A DNA stretch of 64,000 bases from Amaranthus tricolor (taxonomy: Eukaryota > Streptophyta > Magnoliopsida > Caryophyllales > Amaranthaceae): positions 10,715,311 through 10,779,310 of the forward strand of contig NC_080059.1 in assembly GCF_026212465.1 (NCBI RefSeq). The letters are read 5' to 3'. Shown piece after piece: positions 50,155-60,531 of the stretch. Made by a program: the position numbers and the translations under genes. Under the pieces are notes generated by a model. The model did not search any database, had not been told where the DNA came from, and was given only the letters and a program-made list of their open reading frames with translations. Numbering within the stretch: position 1 is the first letter of the stretch; each line of letters begins with the position of its first letter.

Positions 50155-51436
50155 ATGAACCTAATTTAACAAATTTAGCTTGTAATTAGTCTAAAAATAG
50201 TAACTACTTTGGGGTACTTACATACGTAATTGTTGGTGTACGAGTGCATGATATCTTGTGAACATACTCTTACTATAATAACTTAACAAATTATGGTCTC
50301 TTTTGTGAATTACGCTCACGCATGTTAGGTAAGAACTAAGAGCAAACCCTTAATTACTTTACTATTGTATAATAATGCTTGCATTTTAAATCTTGATTTG
50401 CACAATACCATAAGGATTATAGTCCCTTAATTCTATATGTTGAAGAATTACTCCAAGTCATACCATGCGTTAAGGAGAACAAAATAAAATCATATGGATG
50501 GATCAGGTCTATAAATTAGACGTTATATGTAAATTTAGGAAAATCCTAATAAGAGTAGGATTATGAGTAAGTCGAGAAGCAAGGAATAGGTTGGCGTTAT
50601 TTGGGAAATTAATTAATGTGAAGACTTTTGCGCTTTTAAAATTAAGAATGAATGAGGGAAGTTGGTAGATGCTGAAGGATGAAAATATACTAAGCTTTAA
50701 TCGACTAGGTTAATTTTAATTACGGTTTTTTGGGATTTTGGAGATGGAATCAAAGTCGACCTTAAGGGTAGGCCTAAGGGTCAATCACAGAGTCCATATT
50801 TTGATACAACAATCTCTTATGAGACAGCCGCATACGTGCGACCACTCACAAGTATAAATTTTTTTTTGATCACAAGCATGAAGCGACCACATATAAATTT
50901 TTGTGATTTTAATATTATTATAGTTATAAATAAAAGGGCCCATAAAATATAGTTATAAATAAAAGGGCCCATAAAATATAGTCATTTTTAAAAGAGAAAA
51001 TCAAATTTTCAATCCTCATACGCTAGTCCCAAAGTTTAGAAAATGGAAAGTCGCCTGAACTAGTAAAGTTTACTCAATAACATCAAATAAGGAAATTAAT
51101 TATGCTTGTGGCATGTGATCTTTGGCCTTCTCATTTCCCAATTCATTGGTCTTTGATTCAATATATATATCGCAAGCGTATATGTTTTGTGATATAACTC
51201 GAACACATTCAGATAGAATACCAAGGAAAAGTTGGTTCATACAAATGAAAGCTCTGCGATTTAGACTTTAGGAAGTAAGTGCTTATAGTAATGGACTATT
51301 CCACCAAAAATAATTATCAATACATATAAAAATTAGGGTTGTCTATTGACAGGATATATTGGAGATGATGATAATGATATAAAAACTAGGGTGTAAAAGA
51401 TTTCCACCAGAATTCATAAATCAACCCAATTTTTAA
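50155..51436. other. AT-rich intergenic region
   Basis: No gene seen. Contains a 27-bp tandem duplication (ATAGTTATAAATAAAAGGGC type) at about 50927-50980. Confidence 0.4.
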
Positions 51437-52721
51437 AGTTCGCCAGCTTTTTCATTGTGTCGTCACCCTTTTTAATGAAATTACTAAAATGCCCTTAAAT
51501 ATATTTTTAATTATAAAATCAACCATTATTATTGCTAAACTAAATTTATTAATAATAATGAAATTAAAATAAAAATATTAATTTTAAACAAGAAAAAAAA
51601 TTTAAAATCGAGAAAATAAACCTAATCACATGTTTTTGTGTTGAAATTTGATACATGATTATTCTTTTAGCCAAAACTTTTGTTAGGAAAATCACATTAC
51701 TGTAATGTTTGTGGCATTAGATCTTTCCAATGATATATTACATGCCCAATTTCGATAAACGAGTGAGAAATGATGATTGTTTAAAATTTGCTTGTGCTGA
51801 AATTTGATATGTGTTTAATTTTTTGAGCATATCTTTTAATAGAAAAATCGTATTAATGCAAGGTCATGGCATTATAAACTAGACGTCAAGAGCTTTCCAA
51901 CGACATATTATATACTCAATTCTAACAATCGAACAAGAAATGACGACCGTTTAAAGTTTGCAGTGATTTCTAACATCCAGTCGTGCGCGACCGAACCGCG
52001 GTATGGTCGCGTAAAACGCGCGACTGGACCGCGGTGGAGTCACACATTTTACGCGACCATACTGCGGTCCTGTTGCGCATTTTACGCAACTATACCGCGG
52101 TTCGGTCACGCGTTTTACGTAACCATACCGCGGTCCTGTCGCGCACGACTATATGTTTAAAATACCTGCAAACTTTAAATGGTCGTCATTTCTCGATCGG
52201 CTGTTGGAATTAGGCATATAATATGTCGTTGGAAAGCTCTTGAAGTCTAGTTTCTATTGACGTAAACCTTGAATTATGAAAATTTTTCTATAAAAAGTTA
52301 TGCTCAAAAGATTGAACATGTATCAAATTTTAGTACAAACAAACTTTAAATGATTGTCATTTCTCACTCGGTTATCGGAATTGAGCATATAATATATCAT
52401 TGGAAAAATCTTAAAAGTTTAGGTTCAAATGCCGCAAACATTGCAATTATGTGATTTTCCTATTAAAAGTTATAGCCAAAAGAGTGAACATGTATTAAAT
52501 TTCAACACAAGCTTTTTTTTTTGAAATTAATGATCATTATCGATGCTTATTGATCCATTTTGGTGATTATTTTCATTTTCCATAGTATTTTGACATTGAA
52601 TTTTAGTTCAGAGAGTTTTCTTAGAGAGAAATTAGAAAGATAAAATTATGAAATTTCATAAAGGGCAATATTGAAAGTCAATATATAAGGAGTGGCGAAA
52701 AAATGAAAAGAGTTGCGAACT
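51437..52721. mobile_element. Foldback element with CCGCGGT core
   Basis: About 1285 bp. Ends AGTTCGCC and GCGAACT lead into a terminal repeat holding two TCGYCACYCC boxes around TTTTCATT. Both long arms (about 51640-51960 and 52160-52530) are inverted copies. Each arm itself contains two direct copies of a ~170-bp unit marked by CTTTCCAA(C/T)GA and AGAAATGA. The centre (51979-52150) is a CpG-rich array of CCGCGGT with GTCGCG / CGCGAC. No transposase and no clear target duplication. Confidence 0.75.
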
Positions 52722-52734
52722 ATAATAACACAAA

Positions 52735-52945
52735 TTCTTGTGAGAGACGGTCTCTTTGAGAGACCATCTCTTTTTTGGCTGGTTCATTATATATATTTTT
52801 AAAATATTGTAAGTGGACATTAAGAATGATTTAAGTTGACATTTAAATATTATAAGTAGGCATTAAGGATAATGTAGGTCGGCATTAAAAATACAGTAAA
52901 CAGGTATTAATCTTTAATGGATTGGATTTGAGATATGTCTCTCGA
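52735..52945. repeat. MITE-like repeat with GAGACGGTCTC end and 20-bp minisatellite
   Basis: Opens with a GAGAGACGGTCTCTTTGAGA hairpin. It continues with about six units of GTAGGCATTAAGGATA type and closes in TCTCTCGAAGAGAGAG. It follows the foldback element directly. A sister copy is at 57235-57460. Confidence 0.6.
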
Positions 52946-54007
52946 AGAGAGAGTAGCTGGTATAATAATGCCCTAAATCAATTGGTATTTCCAACCAAAG
53001 AAAAAATAAAGAATAGGAATTGGGTTCTAGTTGTGCTACTGATGTATATCAAGGTAGGTACTTACAAGCACTAAAATAAAGGTAAAGTATAATAATGCAA
53101 TAAATATTTTCAAAGTATAATCAATTTGATATCATGAAAAATGCATCAATTATTTCAACGTACATTACTATATAGGTGATAAAAGTGTTTTTAGTTACTC
53201 CTCCAAGGTTTCAAATTAAATAAAAACGTGTGATTCAATAAAATAAAGGGAAAAATTGTAGAAAATAATTCAATATTTCACTTATTTGTTGTGAGTAGTT
53301 TCATTTTTTAATTATTTTCTAATATTTCAACCTTTTATATTTTTTTCTCCAAGCATGCCCAATAAATATAGATAATTAACCTCACCCCATGAACCATCAC
53401 AACCCCACGCCTTCCCTCGCCCACATGGTATGATAGGAGCAAATACATATTAAAAATAAAATACTTATAAAATAATCAACATATGAAATTATTTACAGTA
53501 AATGAGTGAAAGGTTGAATTATTTTGGACAATTTTTCCTAAATAAAGATATGCACAGTTTTCCTAAACCTTCACTACTCAATCCTCTTAACATAAATTGA
53601 TTGTGATTTTGGTAATAATAAATACTCTTACCAAAATGATAGATGTTTTCAATTATTTAGTATTAATAAATATGAATTCATTTATTTTCAAATTAATATT
53701 TGAAAATAAGTGAAGAGATTTTACTATAAATGTAGATATGCACCATGATCCTAAAGCTTCGCATCTCAATACTCTTAAAACTTAATTAATAATTGTGATT
53801 ATGATAATTAATATGTAATTAAATATACCAAAATAAAACAATTTCACTCCTAAAAAAAATATATACATTCATGGATCTTTGTAGTATTTAAGGAGCCAAG
53901 TATTTTATAGTTTTTCCACCTTATAACTTTTAAAAATCATATTGATCTTTTCAAGCAATAACAAAAATATAAATCAAACAATTTTTAGCTAATTGTTTCA
54001 TTTCAAA
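52946..54007. other. Intergenic region upstream of the defensin-like gene
   Basis: AT-rich; presumed promoter of the gene at 54008. Two phrases ending AATCCTCTTAACATAAATTG and AATACTCTTAAAACTTAATT (about 53580 and 53770) look like a diverged ~190-bp duplication. No coding region seen. Confidence 0.4.
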
Positions 54008-54860
54008 ATGGTCAAAAAGGCAACATATGTTGCTCTTCTTTTGTTGGTGCTAGTATGTATGTTCCATGGTGAGTGAAATTTGAATGTTTATTTATCTATT
54101 TTGAGGTATATAACTAAATTTTGGGTGGTTGGTTAAATAAGAAAAATATATTCAAAGTGAAAATGTTGGAATTAGCTTTTATGTGTATCTCATTAAAAAA
54201 TCTATGCAATTTTCATACGTAGGAGTAAATTATCATATATTTTGGATAAAATCCTTAGTCGAGTAAAATAATACTCCCTTCAATCCTTTTTAAGTTCTTC
54301 CATTTAGTTTTTTTGCCACTATTCATCAATCACTTTTAATTTGTATTTTATTCTTAATTTAGCCATCAAAATATAGTAAAATGGGATCTTGTTTGATTCG
54401 TCTCAATGTAAATTTCATTAATATCAATTTTTTTAAAATTTTTAACTATGCACAATTTAAGATATTTAAAATTGAATTAGTGCATTGGATAGTGTGTCAA
54501 AACTAAAACACCTTAAAAGGAGGGAGTATCAATTGATAACTAATATAATTCTCAAAATGCATTGCAATTTACCTAATAAGAATATACCGCATTATTAATT
54601 TATTTATAATTTGATCCTTGATTTAAAAGGATTAATGTATTCACCTAACCATATCCTCATAATTTGTTGCATTTAATTGAAAAACAGGTAAAGTGATGGG
54701 ATTACCATGCAAAAGAATAGATGAAGGATGTACACAAGAGAGATGCAATGCTGCATGTGGTAGTAAAGGAAAGTGTGGGATCAATTTTAAATGGTTGTGT
54801 TGTTGTAATGAAGAAATTAGTGTTATCAAGAAATCTCATATCCAACCCAACAAACATTGA
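54008..54860 (+). CDS. Small secreted eight-cysteine peptide, defensin-like
   Basis: Two exons, 54008-54068 and 54688-54860, with a phase-1 GT-AG intron give 77 aa. This is the classic layout of plant defensin-like genes: exon 1 encodes the signal peptide and exon 2 the cysteine domain. Residues 1-20 (hydrophobic core ALLLLVLVCMF) form a likely signal peptide. The mature part has cysteines at 28, 35, 40, 44, 50, 58, 59 and 60, spaced C-X6-C-X4-C-X3-C-X5-C-X7-CCC. The C-X3-C step fits the defensin helix, but the terminal CCC triplet is not the usual CXC, so disulfide pairing cannot be assumed. The tail is basic (KKSHIQPNKH). Expected role is extracellular, in defence or signalling. The short exon 1 was found by reading splice sites. 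The intron holds a Stowaway MITE. Confidence 0.8.
54274..54526. mobile_element. Stowaway MITE in the defensin-like gene intron
   Basis: 253 bp flanked by TA. Ends CTCCCTTCAATCCTTTTTAAG and CCTTAAAAGGAGGGAG pair imperfectly. It makes up about 40% of the intron. Confidence 0.85.
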
Positions 54861-55789
54861 AAATGCCTTTTATATCACTTTTTAGCTTGACTTTTCTTGC
54901 TTTCAAACTATTAAAATAAATAAATTATTTTCTCTAGTAGTTGAATGTGTTTTATATTTTTCTCTTTTCTTTATTCACAAAAATATATTTTCCTTCGCTT
55001 TTAATCTTTATTATTATAATCTAATGTTAAATTAGCGTAGAAGTTAATTGATTGTAATCTGTCATACGATCATGGGATTAATTGTAAATTTAAGAAATTA
55101 GTAACCTTTAGACTTAGTGTTAATGTAAGCCCGGGTAGAATACAACAAATGGTCACTCTCTTATATGACATTAGGGTGAGTGAAAATCAGACAACAACTT
55201 TGATAACACAGTGACAATAATATCCCATTTTAACTACCAAATTTCGCTCTTCGTTATAATCCTTCAACAAAAGAATTAAATCATAAATCAAAATAAAAAT
55301 AACTTATAGATACTTGCAAGAAATAATAAGAGATTCTTTACTTTTTCCAAATGTAACCACCCTAACAAATTTATAAAAGTAAAAAAAGAAAAGTCTGGAT
55401 TTAGGTCCAGACCCAAACTCAAACCTAATCTCTAGATCGGATCCTAGACCCCGCCCATAGACCTGGACACGAATACATTTATTAAAGTCATATTTTCTGT
55501 ATATGCTTTCTTTCTTCTCGAAGTTTCTTCCATGTTGCAAGATAAGTTCTGTGAATTGTGTGCACTCGGATTTAAAATTGTGCCTTGGTTGCGAGAAATG
55601 TGCATTCCTAAGTAGCTCGGTCTTCATTATTCACCATCCATGCACAAAGTGGATGGATTTCTTTAGGTTAAATAAAATAGCATAATTGACTAGTAGAAGC
55701 GTGATGAGTGCTTGTACAAATTTAATGTACAATATAATAGAACATTCCTAAGTGCTTGAGTTCTTAGTCCCTTTGTTTTTATGGCGGTT
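54861..55789. other. Intergenic, nothing recognised
   Basis: AT-rich. A short richer stretch at 55390-55470 (GGTCCAGACCC, AGATCGGATCC, AGACCTGGAC) may be a transposon end. Frames across it resemble no known protein. Confidence 0.4.
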
Positions 55790-56260
55790 TTAGATGAAAT
55801 AAATCGATATAATGAGATGTTCCGTAGTACATGATGACATTGTTTCGGTAGATGAGTTTAGAGAATGGGTAAATGCTAAGTTAAAACAACGGAGACATGA
55901 GTTTGAATCACAGGGATTCAAATTAAGTCGGACTATAATCGAGTACATGAAATGTAACTTTAGCACCAATGAGATAACGAGAGACATTATATAGTTAGGA
56001 GAGTAAGAAATTCATTCTACTTGATGTTTCAAATACCTTAGATGCATATTTAAAAGTAGTGGGAACATCCAATAAGATGTGATCCATAGAACTAAGTGTG
56101 AGTAGCAAAAATGGAGAATGACTTCTGGATATTATGTGATCGAGGTGTTAGAGCGTTAATATGGATAAGAATGTTGGAGCTTTATAAAGGATTATAGTAG
56201 GAAGATGGGAGCAGTGGAAATGTAAACACTTCGATGGATATTATGTGATCATCATGGTTA
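55790..56260 (+). pseudogene. Reverse transcriptase (LINE-type) fragment
   Basis: A 60-codon frame from 55812 reads DDIVSVDEFREWVNAKL, then LKQRRHEFESQGFKLSRT and EYMKCNFS. This is the region following the catalytic YADD/FADD box of plant non-LTR reverse transcriptases, which reads DDIVLVDESREGVN and SRTKTEYLKCDF in intact copies. The rest of the protein, upstream and downstream, is missing or scrambled; weak echoes continue to about 56260. A dead fragment. Confidence 0.75.
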
Positions 56261-57234
56261 AAAAGGATAGTGATATTTTTTTTTTAGTATAAAATAAAAG
56301 GTACTACAATGTTTAAGATTTATTAAATATATAAATTTGCTAATATGCATGGTATATATGTTTAATCATGTGTTGACCGAGCAAAGAGTAATATTTTCAT
56401 GATAAAGTGGTTTTTTATTTCATGATAAAAATTAAATAAATAAATAAATAATTTCATGTTTATGGTAGAAGTAGTTATCTTTTTCGTCATATTAAATTAG
56501 ATTAGACATTGTGTTGCATTAGGCGTATGCCGTAAGGTACTATCTAATATATAGTATGTTTTTGTGCTTATGTGATAACACTAGATTAAATTGCATGATA
56601 ATTTATTTGGTGTAATTAACCGTATTTTTGGTGTAATTATATGTGACCCGATTGAATTTTTTTTACCGAATTTAATCAATTCATGTGTGTTTGTAAAGTT
56701 GTCCATAATTTGCCTTGTCAATCAAAATTCATAATGATTCAACTCAAAATATTCTCAATAATAGAATCAAATACAACGAACATTCGACAATGTATTTACG
56801 TACACATAGGACATGAAATTCACCTCACTCGTAATATCATATCCATACTCCAACCAAATGCCTAAAGGCGCACATCCAAGCTCGAATGATGTTAATACTC
56901 CTTTCATCCCTTTTTTTTTAATTATAAATTAAGTTGAAGAAAGGAATAATTAGGTGAGAATCAAACCTATAATATTTTTAAAACGTGGTATTTACTCTAT
57001 ATTTGAGGTAAAATTTAATTTCTCCTTTTTCAATCCCTTTGAATTTACTACAAAACACGCAAAAGATGAGTTAAGCTAAACCTGAAATACACAACTTTAA
57101 TTAGAAAAGCACATAAGCACCCAATTTTTATATAAAAGAAATTCATAGGTACTCAATTATAGCAATTGAGTACCAAACTTTGTCAAAATTAATTAATAGA
57201 ATATTCAATAATAATAAGTAAATTTAATCATAAA
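56261..57234. other. Intergenic, nothing recognised
   Basis: AT-rich sequence with no supportable gene or element boundary. Confidence 0.4.
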
Positions 57235-57460
57235 TTCTTGTGAGAAATGATCTTTTTGAGAAATCATCTCTAATTGGGTCGACATCATTATATATATTTT
57301 AAAATATTATAAATAGGCATTAAAAATAACATAAGTAGACATTAAGATATTGAAAGTAGACATTAAGGATACGGTAAATAAGCATTAAAGATAATGTAAA
57401 TATGTATTAAGAATACGATAAATAGATATTAATCTGTAATGGGTTGGGTTTCTCACTCAT
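57235..57460. repeat. MITE-like repeat with 20-bp minisatellite, second copy
   Basis: Parallels 52735-52945: TTCTTGTGAGAAATGATCTT at the head, then about seven GTAGACATTAAGGATA-like units, then AATGGGTTGGGTTTCTC. More worn than the first copy. Confidence 0.6.
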
Positions 57461-57962
57461 AGCTGAAATTTAATTTAAAAACAAAAAGAATAAGTTTTCT
57501 ATTTATTTCCTTAGGACTAATATCATGATGCTTCATATCATTAGAGGAAAAATCACTAAGATACCAAAAGCGGTATTGCTATCCTAGCCGTACTGATGTC
57601 AATGAACATTTAAGAGGTATTTATAAAGATTAGAAATTGAAGGTGGAGGTGGGATGAAATATATAGATAAAAATGAAACTCACAGTTTTCATTTTTTTAT
57701 CGTTTGTTGCCTTTGGATATAACAGTGCTTCTATCTCCCTTCTTGTTGACTTCTGGTGTTCGTCCTGGTGTGTCTGGTGGTGTTGGCCACAGCCACACGC
57801 TGGGGCCTAACGGTGCTACCCGTCCCCTGTTTTAAAAGTTGTCATAATTTTAGTGGTGGATGGGCTTTATCCCCTCATAGTTAAATGAATGGCGGGTTTT
57901 GGTGTTCTGGTGGCGGAGGTCTTCTTCGGAGTGCTCTAGCGGCTGACGTTTCATATCATGTA

Positions 57963-58222
57963 CTACCTCCGTTTCAATTTAGTTGCAACATTGGAAGTAT
58001 ATACATTATTCACTTAGCTCCCTTAATCTGTGATTAATTTTTAATCTATAAGTTAAAACATAGTCAAGTAGGATCTTGTTTGATTCGTCTCGCTGTAAAG
58101 ATTATTAATATTAAATTTTTATAATTTTTTATTATACATAATTAGAGATATTAAGGATGAAATTAGTGCATTGGATCGCGTGAAAAATTCTTATGTTGCA
58201 ACTAAAACAAAACGGAGGAAGT
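57963..58222. mobile_element. Stowaway-like MITE
   Basis: Ends CTACCTCCGTTTCAATTTAG and, opposed, CAACTAAAACAAAACGGAGG. The middle shares GATCTTGTTTGATTCGTCTC with the MITE at 54274-54526, so both are one family. Confidence 0.75.
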
Positions 58223-58296
58223 CCCAGTCTTAGGGTTAGGAGTTAGGACTCCTTAGGATTAGTCTCTAGGTGTTTTTTATTTAGGGCATTATTATT

Positions 58297-58693
58297 CATC
58301 GCCACCCCTTTTTATTTTATCGTCACCCCTGTCTTAATCAAATGACAAAAATATCCCTAGACTCAAAATAACAATAATCATAATAATAATAAAAACAATA
58401 TTTCAAAATAATAATAATAATTATTATTATTATTATTTATTATAATTATAATAAAAAAAAATAATAATGATAATAAATAAAAATAAAAATAATATTTTAA
58501 AAAAGTAATAATAATAATAATAATATTTTAAAAATTTATAAAAAAAACAAATTAAAGGGGCGCGCGACTCAGTCGCGGCTCAATCGCACAAAAATCCGCA
58601 ACTCGGCTGCGACTTAGTCGCATAAAATGTGCGACTAAGCCGCGCACGACTCACCCCTTTAATTTTTAATTTTTTTAAAATTTTTTTTAAATA

Positions 58694-58733
<40 letters not shown>

Positions 58734-58741
58734 ACAATAAC

Positions 58742-58791
<50 letters not shown>

Positions 58792-58798
58792 TGATGAT

Positions 58799-58851
<53 letters not shown>

Positions 58852-58905
58852 TGATGATAATAATAAAAATAAAAGTAATATTTAATAAAAAATAACAACA
58901 ACAAC

Positions 58906-58957
<52 letters not shown>

Positions 58958-59078
58958 TTTTAAAAAAATTATAAAAATTAAAAAATTAAATGGAACGTGC
59001 CACTTAGCCGCGGCCGAGTCGCGGGTTTTGTGCGACTCAGCCTTTAAATTTTTATAAAAAATAAATTTTTAAATGTTA

Positions 59079-59119
<41 letters not shown>

Positions 59120-59171
59120 GTTATTTTTATTATTATTGTTATTTTTGTTTTTAAATATTACTTTTATTTTT

Positions 59172-59204
<33 letters not shown>

Positions 59205-59254
59205 CGTCAATTCATTAAAATAGGAATGGTGATAAAATGAAAAGGGTGACGATG
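58297..59254. mobile_element. Foldback element with GTCGCG core and (TAA)n arms
   Basis: About 958 bp. The left end CATCGCCACCCCTTTTTATT and the right end (reversed) CATCGTCACCCTTTTCATTT each contain two CACC boxes around a TTTTATTTTA spacer, as in the element at 51437. The arms are long TAA/ATT trinucleotide runs that can pair. CpG-rich islands at 58558-58650 and 58996-59045 consist of GCGACT / AGTCGC / GCCGCG motifs. The frames through the arms encode only poly-isoleucine. No clear target duplication. Confidence 0.7.
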
Positions 59255-60160
59255 TTTAAGGATCGTGGTTATTTGTGTTTTTGTTTCATACCTTTTAGTA
59301 TGGTCTTAGTGTGTATGAGGCTTGCCCTCTTTCTTTTAAAGGGTGTCATTAATCTCTTGTTTTTCAATGGCTTTTTTCATATAGGTTTTTTATGTCGAAA
59401 AGGTGTATTTGATGACTCTTTAATGCTCTTAGTCTCTTTTTAGGGATTTATTTTATTATTAAAAATTTCTCAATTTTTTTTAAAAAAACTTAAAAATAAG
59501 TTTCAATTTATTTACCTTTTAAAATTATATTTTTTTAATAAAAAATAATAATAGATTTGTTCATCATTACCAACAGTAAACAAAGTTTTGACTATTTGAC
59601 CAACTTATTTTATTCTCTGTTAATTATAGACTTACAGCAAATAACATAACCTTAATGTCGGATACAAAAACACTTAAAAATAGGTTTTCGATTTTATCAT
59701 AAGCTTATTTGAAAATTTTTAATAAAATTATTTATTTTTTTCACCCGTCTTATATGAGACCGTCTCACCATGAGACGAGTCCATACAATTAAGCCTATTT
59801 CTCTAAGTGATCACTTTGAAATTACACAAAAACTTGGACGAGACCGTCGCAAGTTAAGACGAAGTGTGGGCGGCCCATTTCATGCTCGTGTAACAACATT
59901 TCAATTTTTTGGGCATTTATCAATTTTAACCTTAAATGTATCAAAATTTGAAAATTAATACCTTTTAAGATCAAAATTAAAAAATGCGCAGAAAATGAAA
60001 AAAAGGCCCATATTATTATACGCGTGAATTGGGCCGGCCCAAATTGACGGTCTCATTATGAGGTCGTCTCGTCCAAGAGCAGCTATTAAAATATAAGTAA
60101 TCATTTTAAGGTTATAAGTGATAGCTTTAATACTATATAAAGTCAACACTTTAAATATAA
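59255..60160. repeat. Intergenic region with GAGACCGTCTC palindromes
   Basis: Palindromic motifs of type TGAGACCGTCTCA occur at 59757-59780 and 60048-60075 and may bound a ~320-bp MITE. The same motif recurs near 52740 and 60270. No gene. Confidence 0.45.

Positions 60161-60164
<4 letters not shown>

Positions 60165-60247
<83 letters not shown>
60165..60247. repeat. (AT)n microsatellite
   Basis: About 70 bp of pure AT after a short (ATAAAT)n lead. It lies about 285 bp before the KH gene's start codon, within its probable promoter. Confidence 0.95.
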
Positions 60248-60250
<3 letters not shown>

Positions 60251-60531
60251 AAACAATCCAATTAAAATGGTCACCGTGAGACCGTGTGATATGAGAATTT
60301 TTGTTTTTTCGAATACCCCATCTCCAGTCGGCCAAATTTTTCAATGGGCCAATTCCTTCTAAATACAATACCAGGAAATAGCAGACCATCTACTCAAGTG
60401 TCGCCCAATTCCTCGTTCTTGTTCCATCCTCGACTCTCGTCTCCCCCATTTCGGCATTCCTTCTATCCCTCGAAAAAACTAGTCACCCATTCTTGCACCA
60501 CTTCTCCCAGTACAGTAGAAGAACTCCGAAA

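Noticed and set aside
58629..58895. 88-codon ORF encoding poly-isoleucine
   Set aside because: Reads through the trinucleotide arms of the foldback element; not a gene.
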